64,000 nt of DNA from Salvator merianae (GCA_003586115.2 QVOM02000103.1:9593677-9657676); one strand, 5' to 3'. Positions 26,101 to 57,092 are shown, numbered from the stretch's first letter. Program-made: numbers and translations. The notes: generated by a model from the sequence alone, not told the origin.

Positions 26101-27588
26101 TGGGAGAGTGATTTGAGCAGGAAAACAATACTGGAGTTTTATACTTTCATGGCAGAAATCAGGGTTGGCTGTAGCCACGACTTCAAAAAATCTATTTGAG
26201 GAGGAAATACTTTTCTGTAGTACTTTATTGTTACAAGGGTCATTCTGAACTCATATCTAGCAGCAATCTCAAGTTTGCAATCTTTGTAGGACTGAAAGTT
26301 TGGTTTGACAGATAATTTAGCTGGTAGCTGATCCTTAAGGATGAGAAATAATTAGGTCAATTTGAATTTAAAAGTTTATTACAGAGTATGTACTAAATAA
26401 CAAGGCAAATGGAAACAATGTCAGTTTGGGGGAAATTTAACTCAATGATAGTTGTGATCTGAAATGAGAAGCAGTCAAAGAAAACAAATAAGATTAAACA
26501 GTAACTTGTATTAAGTGGAGAGGTTTTAACAATAACTGCAGCAAAAAACAAAACAAAAAACAACTTGGTGAGACTGTTACCAGTTCTGATCATTCATATA
26601 AGCCAGCCAGAATACAGAGACTAGGGGGATTTTACCAGTCAATCAGATCCTGTTGCTAGGAGGGGAAAGCAGATTAAGGGGCGAGAAGTTAAAAGTTAGG
26701 AGAGGGCAAGTAGTGCCGCAGATGGAAACATCTCAACGTAATGTACTCCTCCCCCTGTCTACTGCTTGAGCCTCCTATCAACTGCTGCACACAAAAATCC
26801 CACACAAATATCAGTTACAGCCCCAAAATGAATTTGGACAACCCAGCCAAGTTACAGCTCCCTTCTTTAACTGCAGGAGTAGAACTTTTAACATAAAAAG
26901 TAAGAAGAAAGCAGAAATGGAAGGTAAGATAAATGGGTAAGAGCAGGAAATAGGATGACCTATACCTTTCTCGGGGTCTTCTCCTGATCAGGGATTGGCC
27001 TGCAGTTCAAGAAATGGCGCTGTGTAGCCAAACACTTGCATATATATACTCACACAGAAATCTGGGCAAGAATAAAATTGATACTAGCCATGAGAGGCTC
27101 AGTTCAGAAGAATGAAGTTCCCGGCACTCCAGAGAGGATGCTAGTAAAGCAAAGGCAAAGGGTCCAGAAGCCTAATGAATAATCAGCTGTGCATGTCTCC
27201 TTGGACTTGCCAAAGTTAGAGTTCATGAATGACTGATTAAACACTCAAAGGCCAGCTAGCTATTCCCTGCTAGTTCCAGGCAATTCATGATTGGGCCACC
27301 CCAGAACTTAGCAGCAATGGAATAGGTTGAATTCTTGGGATGAAGGAGACACTTCTGACTTCTTTCTTCAATAGTGATATTCTGCAGTAGCAGTGATCTT
27401 CTTGAAAACAAGAATTCATATAGCAAACACACAAAGTTTAGATCTTGATGGATCTTGGCAGAAGCAGGGACATGGGGTGGTGGTCCTTAACAGGAACAAG
27501 GACATAAGCACTGGAGGGAGGGGGCACTACCCTTATAGCCCCAAATATGCCCTCAAGATGTGAGACAAGATGATAGGAAGGAAATAAA
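23163..27588. other. Intergenic, one MITE-like block
   Basis: A tandem duplication of TAAATACATTTTGCTGA lies near 23,220-23,265. A block at about 25,010-25,490 begins with a repeated TTCCACATTGG spelling and resembles the block at 29,545-30,005. The rest has only chance open frames. No gene is recognised. Confidence 0.45.
25005..25490. repeat. Dispersed repeat, related to 29,545-30,005
   Basis: Both blocks carry GGGCTGCCCA and CAGCAACTT in the same order and orientation, about 60-80 bases apart, with matching GCGC-containing ends. The terminal TTCCACATTGGGCC spelling suggests a hAT-like non-autonomous transposon. Ends and family are inferred. Confidence 0.5.
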
Positions 27589-27726
27589 GGCAGCATCCAA
27601 ATATCGCTTATTTGTTCGGCTATATTGGGATATTCTGGAATAAAGCATGGATATTCCAGAATAGCCATGCTTTATTCTGGAATATTCAGATACAGAGGAA
27701 TAAATAAGTGATGCCTGGATGCAGCC
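27589..27726. mobile_element. Palindromic MITE, copy 1
   Basis: This 138-base element is nearly all inverted repeat. Two arms of about 62 bases begin GGC(A/T)GCATCCA and end AATAAAGCATGG, around a 14-base centre, ATATTCCAGAATAG. A second copy lies at 38,791-38,927 with the same architecture. It has no coding capacity, so it must be mobilised in trans if mobile at all. Confidence 0.8.
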
Positions 27727-27886
27727 AAAGGTAAACAAAATATTTATATACATTCAGGTGTCACAGAAAGGCTAAATAAGTTGCAATGATTAAATCAGTG
27801 ATAATACTTGGTTGCTCACATTTGCATCCTAATCTTGCACTCTCTCACTCACAGCAGGGGCACTCCTTGCTCAAGCAGGGAGCGGT

Positions 27887-28262
27887 CCCACATCATAAAT
27901 TTAATCCATATTGGGGAGAACGAGGATTGACTACAAGTTCTGGTTATTCCCACATATGTATTTTAAAACGGACTCAGTTCAGACTTGTTTGTTCTCACTC
28001 GTCATTTTCTGCGTGCTTGGGGAAACCATATCTTTCTGTCTGTACACATCACCAAATTCCCCTCCCTGTGCAGTTAGTGATTGTATGCTGTCCCATCGTT
28101 CTTCACAGGGGCAGGAAAGTCCAACTCCACCCTCCGTATTTTCCTGCTGTCACATCAAAATATGGTGGCATTACTGGTCATTCACTGTCTGCTCCGTCTA
28201 CCCAGTAAGCCCGTATCCACCCAAACACAACTTCAATTCCACATCTACCACACAATATAGCT
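27887..28262 (+). repeat. Dispersed repeat, partial copy of the insert at 31,351-32,523
   Basis: From CACATCATAAATTTAATCCA through to the CTCCACCCTCCG region, this aligns base for base with few changes to the reverse complement of about 32,516-32,118. Shared spellings include AATTTAATCCATATTGG, CTCCCTGTGCAGT and GTGATTG. The long open frame crossing it is incidental. Confidence 0.75.
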
Positions 28263-28288
28263 TGGGGCATCACACAGCCCATTTGCGT

Positions 28289-28667
28289 AGGCCCGATGGC
28301 ACTGGTGCAATCGGCCCATATGCAGGTGCGATCAGCTGTTCGCACTTGCGCACTGCACAGGCCTGCCGGTTGCCATGGCAGAGACAGGACACTTGCCATG
28401 GCAATGACCAGGCATGCACAATGTGCACATCCCACTTAAGAAGGGGTGCACATCTCACCACACCACAGGTAAGTGCAAATGGAATCTTACCTGAAGCTCA
28501 CTGTAAGCTCCAGGTAAGGTTCCAAACTACAATTTATGTGCATTGATGTGGAAGTGATTGGGAGTGGGTGAAGCCCGATCCCAGTTGCTTTGGCTGTCCT
28601 GCGGTGCAGACGCACTTGGATAGCAAGCATGCTAGGTGCTTGCTACTGTCAAGTGCGATTAGGCCCA
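28289..28667. mobile_element. MITE-like element with GGCC...GCACT ends
   Basis: The left end reads GGCCCGATGGCACT (28,290-28,303) and the right end, reversed, reads GGCCTAATCGCACTT (28,651-28,665). The reversed right end aligns with the left 70 bases of the element at 10,901. It appears to abut the dispersed repeat at 27,887-28,262. No protein is encoded. Confidence 0.55.
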
Positions 28668-31287
28668 ATGTCAAAGAGTCCTTTACAGAGTCAGTGGATG
28701 AAGCTGGGAGGTGACTCTTCTATTCATGTCCTCATGTAGCCAAGATGGATTCTGATCTAGAGACAAGTCCCATGCTTCAATAGTCACTCATCCCTACTAT
28801 TTCCAATTTGATATAAAATGGCCTTGTTTTAGTATTTTTCCTCCATCTGCCAATATTTGTCAGTTTGATCTTCAAATACCACACATTTCCTAAGAATTGT
28901 TATTGATATATTTGTTCCTATTTTATCCATATGTCTATATATTTCAGTAGTAAAGGAATTGTATTTCGAAGATTCTTATGACTTCTTAGCAGATGCTACT
29001 GTTGAATATTTTTGCATAATTTAACTATTCAGCACTTTGATGCTGCATGACAATAATTCACTTTTTGATACTCCTAGCACAGTTTTAAAATTCTTATTCA
29101 ATTTGTTTTTTAACTTTTTACTAAGACCACCAAATAAGACTCTTTTAACAACTTTTCCCCACAGTGAAAAATTAGTAGACTGCACCAGCACTTTGGCTTA
29201 GCCAAATGGCTTCAATCTCCATTCTTGGAAAAATAAAGTAAGTGCATGCCTGAACAGATGGAGGATATGATTTATTCTGCAGCATGCTGTCAGTGAAAGA
29301 AATAACTGTGTTTGCCTGTGAACAAAATTAACAATTTAAACATGTCTCCTACCTAGCAATAGGTTTTTGAATATTACGCTGGAAAAAGTTTATTAGGAAG
29401 TGCTACCCGAAGGGGGGAAAGACAGCATGTGGGGTCATCTAACTACATTCTGCAGAAAAGTCAAAATAAACAAAGAGTGAAGGTGAAGGAACTCAGGCAG
29501 TCTGCCAAGGGCAAAGATAAGGAAAAAGAAGGCACCTCTTACTGGGGCCGTGTCCACAGTAGACTGTGCCGCAGGGAATCTGCTGGAGTATGTCAGCAGC
29601 ACTACTAAAGAGTCTACTAGGAGGTCGCACCTCCCACTAGACCACTTAATTCGCACCAGATGAAGCACTGAGGAGGGCTACGACATGGAAATGATGTTCT
29701 GGTGCAGCCTGCACAGTGTTTAAGCCGGTGTACATGGCATTATGACCCGTGTGTGTGCAGCACCAAGGCTGTGGGCTTCTATACCAGCCCCAATGGTTTT
29801 TCACCAGGCTTGCTGCTTTTGGATGCCCGGCCAAAGCATCCCCAGGCAGCAACTTCAGAAGATGGCCCAGGATGGGCTGCCCACAATGCAGATGGCCCTT
29901 GGTGTGCGACTGTGACAGCCCAGTTTATCATGGGCCGGATTGCCTATTTAGGGCCAGTGCAGCGCAGGATAGCCCATGCCATGCAGAAAGACCCTAAGTG
30001 GAATTACTCATAATTACTCCTAGTGGTTAATAAGACAGAAGGTGGAAAAGAGCCAACACTTTCATACATGGCCACTTCAACAAGACAGTTACTGTATTCT
30101 TTATCCTTATACAGCCTTTCATTTGCACAGGGCTTCTGAACCAGTGTGTACCTCAAAAGAATGTCTTCAATTCGTTCTGCTTCTGGGAATGCAATTCAAA
30201 GTTGTTTTAGCTTGGAAATGACCTCAGCATAGGGCAGCCTGTTCAGGACTGAAGCTATGGAGGCTGAGGATGGAGAATGGATAGCATCATGATAGTTATA
30301 CCCAGTCTCCAGGATTATCAGCAGCCGGTATCTGAATGCCAGTCGCAGGGGAGAAGGGTGAAGGTACCTAGTTCAGCACTGTGGCAAAGGCTGAAGTAAA
30401 AAAGAAAGGTAAGTGAGCTATCAGAGCAGAGGCAGAGCTAAAGTGGCTTGGGGCCCTGGCGAAGGAAGCAAGACCCTCTCCCAAAAAACATGTGCCAGGT
30501 GCAATAACGAACCACTAGACTCATAAGCGAGGTAATTCAGATGTGCTTGAGTCAGCCATGAGCCTCTGACAAAAAAACGGTCTTGCCCAATGGCAACTAT
30601 GTCCTTACATCAGAGTTCACCTCAGGTCCTGAAATTCTTTCTTAACCTAATATCCTATTTTATTTCCATAGCGGAACCCAGGTATTGCTTCTCTCCCCCC
30701 ACTCCAATATCTTCAGGTTATAACTCACTTTTAAATCTGGGGAGAAAAAAAAATATTCCAGGAAGTTTGACAGATAAGAACCAGCAGGGCTGATGGAGCC
30801 CAGTAAACCAGTTTGAAAACAAATCTGGCAAAAAAAGAGCATTAAGAACAGTAAAGGAAATTAAGTAGCTGAGGAAAGGAGATATTAAAGAGAAGAGCTT
30901 TATGACAGCGGGAGATGTTTCTTCCAGAGGAACTGACCTCTCCTTTGCTCAGAAGACTTAGACCAGGTGAAAAGATCCACGTCAGTGGCCTGAAGTTACA
31001 CCCTGCACGTGCCTTTGTGAAAGAGGATGCATTAGACGCCTGCTAAGGTCTCCTGTTTTGTGATTCTGGAATCAAATGTTTGTTCTAGCCATACCTTGTT
31101 CCTAGTCACAAAACTAAGAGCTAAACCAACAGTTAAAATGGCTTAATTTTTTTTCTCTCTCTCTCATGTGCACACACATAGCATTCAGAATTAAAATGGC
31201 TCTGATTCAAGTTCTTTGAGAGGGCCTGAAAGCACTATAATATATGCTTTCATTTCTACATTCAGTCTTGAGTTCCTTTTCTTCAAG
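28668..31287. other. Intergenic, one repeat block
   Basis: Contains the repeat at 29,545-30,005 and otherwise AT-rich, unassigned DNA. No gene or RNA is recognised. Confidence 0.5.
29545..30005. repeat. Dispersed repeat, related to 25,005-25,490
   Basis: A GC-richer island within AT-rich DNA shares ordered motifs (CAGCAACTT, GGGCTGCCCA, GGGCC) with the block at 25 kb. It is likely a second copy of a non-autonomous DNA transposon. Two overlapping open frames in it are by-products of high G+C content. Confidence 0.5.
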
Positions 31288-31350
31288 ATCATAAGAGAAG
31301 ACCTGCTGGATCAGGCCACAATCCATCTAGTCCAGCATCCTGTCTCACAG
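31288..31350 (-). mobile_element. CR1 LINE 3' end (part 1, split by insertion)
   Basis: This segment reads CTGCTGGATCAGG then TCTAGTCCAGCATCCTGTCTC, the reverse of the canonical squamate CR1 3' end. The copy resumes after an insertion, at 32,524. Confidence 0.8.
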
Positions 31351-32523
31351 GCCGTGTTCCAACATGGCATTTAATCAGTTTACAGACCGTCTTCAGTTCC
31401 CGCTGGCCTGACATGATCTTGCCTTTCCGTAGTTTTTCTGGACTAAATTGCTGAAATCCTACTTAGCATTCAGATTTAATGAGCTCTCAAGCCGTTCCAG
31501 ATCGCTAGCCCCTTTACTTTGCAATGTGAGAATGCGGAAGGAGAGTATTTGGGAGGGAATGTACTTTTGGGGGGACGGGCAGAGGGAGGGCTTCTCATCT
31601 CCTGCAATCCAATGACAGAATTGTGGGTGGGCAGGAATTACAGTAGTTCCTCCCACCTCCATTATCCCCCTTCCCCTGCTGCCAGGAGAAAAGAAAACCA
31701 TCCTCCATTTTACTTTGCTAAACTGCAGTCCTTTCTCTTCCTTATCCCCCATTTGACACTGCCAGGAAGAAATTAAAGGCTTCCTCCACTTCCATCTGCT
31801 GATTAAACCAAAAAACAGTCTGTGCCTGTTGGGGGGTGCAGTCCTCTTGCCCCAGCAAAGAATCCACTCAATATCAATTTTGCTGTCAGCAGCACACAAC
31901 TACACAGTGGGACACATGCCGCTGTGGATGTCTTGGGGGGAGGCGAGGCAGAGTCCATTTGCTGGCCATTAACTACACTATCATGATAATAGAGACCCCC
32001 CATTTCCCCCTCTTCACAGACCTCTCCCTGCTTTTGTGCTACTCTTAAATTGTGCAATTGCACAAAAGTGCAATTGCAATGGGGCAGAAATTGCCATCTG
32101 TCCCTTAAGAAGCTTAATTGTGCAGTTCATGTGGTATTAAAGTTCCGCTTGTGTAGATACAGACTGGAGGGGAGAAGAAGCAAGTGGCAAATGACTAGAC
32201 TAATAAAGCCACCAAATGAATCCATGTTCTGAGACAGCAGCAGGGACATTCGGAGGGAGGAGCTTGACTTTTCCACTCCTGTGAAGTCAAGATTTGAATG
32301 TTGGGACTGCAGCCAATCACTGACTGCACAGGGAGGAGAATTTGGCGAGCAGTGGAGGCAGAAAAGGTACAGTTTCCCCGTGCCAAGCACAGGAAACATC
32401 AGTGTGAGAATGAGCAAGTCCTAATTGAGTCCATGTTAAAATGCAAGTGTGGGAACGATCAGAAGACGAATTCAGTCCTCGTACTCTTCCAATATGGATT
32501 AAATTTACGATGTCAGACTGCAC
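31351..32523. mobile_element. About 1.17 kb DNA-transposon-like insert within CR1
   Basis: It lies exactly between two adjoining parts of one CR1 copy. Flanking 8-mers TCTCACAG (31,343-31,350) and CCACACAG (32,524-32,531) agree at 6 of 8 positions, compatible with an aged 8-base target duplication. The ends share GTG...ACAT...TTTAATC in inverted orientation (imperfect). About 400 bases of its right part recur at 27,887-28,262. No transposase is readable, so it would be a non-autonomous, possibly hAT-like element. Confidence 0.55.
32118..32516 (-). repeat. Repeat segment shared with 27,887-28,262
   Basis: This part of the 31,351-32,523 insert is the reverse complement of the block at 27.9-28.3 kb. 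The minus-strand frame gives the same peptide spelling SPNSPPCAVSD as the plus strand there, which made the homology visible. Confidence 0.75.
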
Positions 32524-32830
32524 CCACACAGTGGCCCACCAATTGCTTCTGGGCATTCTCAAGCAGAAGACGAAGGCAATGCCTTCACCTGCTCTCAACT
32601 CCCAGCAAATCACCTTTAGAAGCATCCTGCCTGTCTCTCCAACCTAGAGGCACTAGCTAGGCATCCATTCTAGTAGCCATTGATACGCCTGTCCTTCACA
32701 ATTTGTCTAACTCTTTTTGAAAGCTATCCAGATTGTTCACTATCACCACCTCTACTGGTAGTAAATTCCATAGACTGTTGGGGAAAAAATACTTCCTCTT
32801 GTTGATAGTGAAGTTGTAATATTTGAAAAA
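32524..32830 (-). mobile_element. CR1 LINE 3' part (part 2, beyond insertion)
   Basis: Reversed, it follows the CR1 ORF2 end and 3' UTR: a remnant of LWN...LP, the spelling GGCTACTAG, and GGCCACTGTGTG joining directly to part 1. It is on the minus strand and heavily diverged. Confidence 0.75.
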
Positions 32831-33429
32831 AACAGTGTAAGTTTTTCATCATCATTTTGTGAATATAGTTTTTATAGGAGCCACTGAAGAAGACTATAAC
32901 AGTAGAAATGCTTCTGGCTTTAGTTCCTTTTCATGACCAGCTTTTTTGCATTGGAGTGCATTAATTCACTCATTAGAGAGTATTCACGACATTTCTGTAT
33001 ATTTCTTTTATTTATTGTTTCAACAGTAACAGAGGTATTCTGTTACGATGCTGTACATTTTATGTTGTCCGTAATGATACTGAATTTGCTTTTTATGTTA
33101 AGGCCAGGGCAACATTTTTATTTAAAATATAAATACACGTATATACATCCACATTATTTTTCTTATTTAGAGTTTTATTATGCATGCAAATTTGATGGAT
33201 CTTTTGTTTGTTTTTCTCAGGTTGGATTGTCTATCTGTCCAGGGGGCTTTTTGGGTTGTACAGATGGGCTGAGGCCTGATCAGGGCTCCTTTTAAGTTCA
33301 TATTGGACAAGTCAGTCGCCTTGTTTCCACCACGCCCACCGCGCTTTGTTTCAGTAGAAGGGGGCTTACTAATTTCTTAGATGCTGTGTTTCAGTGGAAA
33401 GTACTTCAGGTGGGTTTTTATATAGTACA
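32831..33429. other. Upstream flank of NSG1, nothing recognised
   Basis: AT-rich DNA that shifts to GC-rich at about 33.3 kb. No gene signal is seen. Confidence 0.5.
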
Positions 33430-34760
33430 CTACGGCTCGAAGACGCAACGAGGAAGAGAGGGCACGCTCCTAACTGGAGGGCAGGCTCCCCCCTCGAGTC
33501 ACCTGCCCGGGCGTCCATCTCTCCCCCACAACACACTGAATGCACGCGGTGCCTGTTGGCTTCCCCCACGGTGCAGCTGCCAGCCAGGCATCGAGGACAA
33601 AGATCAGACTTCTCTGTCCGGCAGCTGCTCAACAGCAGGCCAGGCCCCTCTCTCGCAACAGCGCCAGGAACCTCAAAGATTTGCAGCAACGGAGCGACCC
33701 TTTCCAGGATCCTACCCTGCTCGACGCAGGAGCAACAGCAGCCCCCCGGACCTGCGGCGCTAAGTCTGACCCCTGTACCCGCATCGGGCTCACAGAGAGA
33801 GGAGCGAGCGAGGAGGGCTGCAGGCGGGCAGGCTCGGCTCTTTTCCGCCCTCGCGCGCATTCATGCGCAGACAGACAGCTGTCACACTTATACAGGCGCG
33901 CGTATGTTCGACGATTGCACGCCGTTGCCTGCCGCAGCGTAAGCAGGCTGGGCGTCCAATATTCCCAAGGGCTTCTTTATGCTACTGGGGGCTCGGGGGG
34001 GGGGGAGTAAGAGAGCTACGCCGCGGCTGCGTCACGGTGGAGGAGTTGCTGTTTCTGCTGCTGCCGCTGCTGCTGCTGTTGCGAGCGCCGTGAGCTGCAC
34101 TTAAATTAACTCCGGCGGCGCGCTACCTTTCCCCTCGCTTCTTGCCTGCCGTAGCTCCCCATCCCCTAAAAGCCGCCCGACAGCCAGCGTCGTACAGCTG
34201 CGCCACAGCTTTCCAAAAAGGAGGAGGAAATTTTAGAGCCCCGCGGTCTTTTTCTTTTGGATTAGAAGACGCCCTCCCCCGCCTTTAAATAACGGAGCAG
34301 AGATAACATCGGGAGAAACAGGAGGAGGCAAGGTAAGCGGAAATCTTGGCTCTTCACGGTGGGGGGGGGGCAAGCCTGGCACAGCCCCAGACAGCGCATC
34401 CTGGGCGGGGGCGGCGGGATGCTAGAGCCCTTTGTGAGTCGTTGTACCTCGGTCAAGGGACGGAGACAAAGCGGGAGGGGTAGGTGGGCGGATGCAGGCA
34501 GGAAGATCGCTCGCAACGGAGATGGAAGGAGGTGCCCCCGCGAAGAGCGAGGGGGGAGAAGAGAAGAAAGGGTGCGGCGGGTGGGGTGAGATCGCGGAGA
34601 AGGACAAGCCGCCTTCTTCGCACCCGTGCAACTTGCAAGAGAAGCGCCCCCTTCCCTGGTGAGCTGCTCTTCGGCTGCGCACAGAATTGCGGTGGAAGGA
34701 CGCCTGCAAGGCTCGCTTGGAAGCAAGCGGCCGTCTAACCTTCGCCGCCGCCCTTCCCAA
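33430..34760 (+). promoter_or_regulatory. CpG-island promoter region of NSG1
   Basis: G+C and CpG density rise sharply here compared with all other parts of the window, for example GGCGCGCG and CCGGCGGCGCG spellings at 33.89-34.13 kb. The region includes a CTG-rich run (34,046-34,080), G runs at 33,995-34,005 and 34,361-34,370, and a TTTATATAG TATA-like motif at the edge (33,416-33,424). Its position just before the first coding exon of NSG1 marks it as the promoter. The start site is not determined. Long frames here on both strands are GC-driven artefacts. Confidence 0.8.
34240..34332 (+). other. NSG1: Probable NSG1 non-coding first exon (3' border)
   Basis: A strong donor GGCAAG/GTAAGC at 34,333 pairs with the acceptor TTTTTCAG ending at 34,921, giving a 589-base intron ahead of the coding exon. 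Known NSG1 transcripts begin with non-coding sequence. Only the 3' border is supported; the start given here is a guess. Confidence 0.5.
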
Positions 34761-34884
34761 GCCCTCCGTCGATGACATCCTTCGATTCCCTTGTCTTCCA
34801 AAAACACAGCGCCTCTTGGGTGGCGGGCTGCAGACACGTATAGTGAAGCTAAGAATTTTTGCTGCAATCGTAGTGTTCTTTTGA

Positions 34885-54326
<19,442 letters not shown>

Positions 54327-56225
54327 ATGTAGAGTGATTTCTTGTGTTTGGAAGTTGTAAAGGGGGCATTCACAGAACGTCTCATTATTACGGATAATTT
54401 AGAGGTTACTCACATTTTTGGTGTAATTGCTTTGGTTTGCTGATAGCTGCTTTGCAAAAAAAAGGAATATTAAAGAAATGAAAACTTAAACCAAATGCAT
54501 ATCATCATTGCTTTAGAGCTTAAAAACCAATTTATCTGTTAATAAACCCTATTTGAATACATTCTTGCAGTTTAGAAATTTCATTGAGCCATTTTAGGGG
54601 GTTTGACATGGGATAATTGTATATTTTATTGTGTGCACTGCTTGTTTTGTTTTGAAACCAGTTTGGATTATCACAGCCATAACTAAAAATACTTATAAGC
54701 TCTACTTAAAATTGGCTATCAATTTCAAAAACGAGTAAAAAAAAAATTGCTCTGGTTTTGCTTAATGTACCAGATCTATTAGAGGTAATTTACAATAAGG
54801 CATGCTTAATTGTTGGTTTGCTGTAGCTGTGAGCATTTAATTGTTTTTCCACTAAAACTAGAAGATCTTGCATACAGACCTGCACTAAGACACAAAATAC
54901 ACACTAAAAAGGATATGATACACATTTTACTATAGAAACGTAAATGTGCAAAAATGTTAGATAGTGTAATGGAGCCCTGTGAAAGAAATAGACAATGCAA
55001 TTTGTGCAACAAGATAGAACAAAACATTTAATTAGAACTTTCAAGTTTTCCACAACATTGGAACGTTTCCTTTTTATATATTGTAAGAGGCTTTTTGTGT
55101 TAGCAGCACCTTTCAGCATTTTCTGTTATTTAAATGTTAAGGCTGCAGTACTAAGCCTATTTGCCAGGACATTTGTTCTGCTTAACTCAGAGGGACTTTC
55201 TCACAGTTGTTTATAGAACTCAATATAAGGGAATGAATGCATTAACTGCATCAATTTCCCCATTCCAACTGCAGTTCCAGGACAGCGCATAGGGAGAAAA
55301 TCGGAGACATGCTGCCTTTTTGAAATAAACCAGGGTGGAGCGGGGTGGGGATATTGTAGACAAGCCTAGAATTGTAGATGCACGTTTATTGTGTTGACAG
55401 GTTTGTAAACTACTATATGTTATTTATAAAACTTTCAAAATACTGTCCCCAAATCATGTCATTTACTTTATAGTTGGAAAACACAGTTTAAGCATCAGTG
55501 ATAAACCTCTAGCACAACAGCTTGCATGATAGCTGGGTCAGGACTCTTACCCACTTCTGCAGTACTGTTTTGCATATGTATTGTAGAGGTATTACAGTAA
55601 TGCTTTTCAGCAGGTGATATTTCCGTATATCAGGCAGTTAAAGTGTCACTGATTGAAGAATAATGCACTAGAGTGACACTTGTCAGACTCTGGAGGTTAC
55701 ATGAAAACACTCGCTAGAAAGGTTGCTCATCATTGGGATGGAGATTTTAAGTAACTACAGTTGGCTTTTTTATTTCAGTTATGTTCTGAATGTGCAACGT
55801 TCTCAGTGGATATGTCAAAAGTTTCATTATTTTTGTAGACACGCTTTACAAAAATGTGTCTGTAGTATAACAAACATGGTTGATGCCACTTTTGAGTTGC
55901 GTTTCCTTCCAAGCCAATTCTAGCGTCACAGTCTGCTTAGAAAATGCCGAACACTCTTTGACTAAGAATTTTTAATACTGACCATAGTTAGGTGTTGTAA
56001 AATAATTTTAGTATATTATCATTGCTGTGTGGAATGCATAAAAGCAATAAATTATGTGCCAAATCTTTTCTTTTGCATTTTTTAAAGAAATCAGTCCCAT
56101 ATAAACATACTAAACTACCATGTTTGTATTGCCTAGTAGTCAGGTGTTTTACTGAATGTAAAATCACATGTAACTTTTGACATTTTCACTCTGTATAAAA
56201 TAAAGAACAAGAAATATAATCATGT
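54327..56225 (+). terminator. NSG1: NSG1 3' UTR and poly(A) signals
   Basis: Candidate AATAAA signals lie at 54,541-54,546, 56,046-56,051 and 56,199-56,204. The last would give a 3' UTR of about 1.9 kb. A fragment of a common squamate repeat (AGGCTGCAGTACTAAGCCT) lies within it at about 55,139-55,200. The end point is inferred. Confidence 0.65.
55139..55200 (+). repeat. Squamate repeat fragment in NSG1 3' UTR
   Basis: The order AGGCTGCAGTACTAAGCCT ... AACTCAGAGGGACTT matches the same family as 53,250. If NSG1 is polyadenylated distally it is part of the mRNA. Confidence 0.5.
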
Positions 56226-56314
56226 CTCTCAAACTCAGTGTGTTCACAGTTGCATAACATTGCATTTAATATTAAAAGCAAGACTGCAGCCAGTATGCTC
56301 ATGATAATATAACT

Positions 56315-57092
56315 GCCTTTAATTCTCCAAGATACATTTATTACTCTTCCCGGCCATGGTTTAAGCATTCTTATTATTAGCTCTTTGAAGGGGTATATTT
56401 CTGTATTTGAAAAAAAGCTGGAAGGGATTATAAAGTTGGAATGTCCATTTCTAAACAGTCAGGCCTTTCCTTCCAGTGCAAGCTAGGATCCAGCCTGCAA
56501 CCCTTGAATCAGGTTTACTAAGGACATCACTTATTTAAGCACAAAGGTACTGGCAGGTGCATTTTTTTTAGCTTGTCACAAATAAACTTTGGATGGCACT
56601 GAGACTATAGAGATTCTAGGATTCAAATAATTTTTTAGTGGTTTCATTGCCTTGCGTATTCTATGTACCAAAACCCAACCAGCCACCAGTGTGCACAAAA
56701 ACATGTTAAATGACTGAAAATTTACTTGTGTAGATGTTCTAAATCTCCTGTTATGTCAATTTCATCAAGCTTGGTTCACTGCAGATGCTGGCTTCTTCCT
56801 TCCATATCAGGTATTATTCTTCTGTGATGCATTCAATGCCACACACTCTGTTTCAGTCTGTTAACTATCTAGTGTGTTAGCATCTTCTGACAATATTCCT
56901 GAGTAGTATGAAAAGGTAATATGAACAGAATATTTTTTCAGAAGAGTATACCAAAATGGATGCACCTGGCTAAGATATTTCCTCCACGATGATGCACAAA
57001 ATACTTTTGCTTTGAAAATGTCTTCTCCCATTGGTCGATCGTATTTTCAGCAGAGTTCGGTCAATATGGTACATACATAGGAACAGGGAAGA
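56315..57092 (-). terminator. STX18: STX18 3' UTR and poly(A) signal
   Basis: A minus-strand AATAAA lies at 56,342-56,337, giving a 3' UTR of about 0.77 kb. It faces the last NSG1 signal at 56,199-56,204, so the two genes' ends nearly meet. The end point is inferred. Confidence 0.6.

Noticed and set aside
27911..28546. 211-codon plus-strand open frame
   Set aside because: It crosses two different repeat elements, and its only homology is to the inverted repeat copy at 32.1-32.5 kb. No protein family is recognised.
33369..33860. 163-codon minus-strand open frame in the CpG-rich region
   Set aside because: High G+C lowers stop frequency. Overlapping long frames exist on both strands, with no recognisable domain and no splice context.
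34262..34867. 201-codon minus-strand open frame over the NSG1 5' region
   Set aside because: Arg/Pro/Ser-rich low-complexity translation typical of GC-rich DNA, and it overlaps the promoter and first intron of NSG1.
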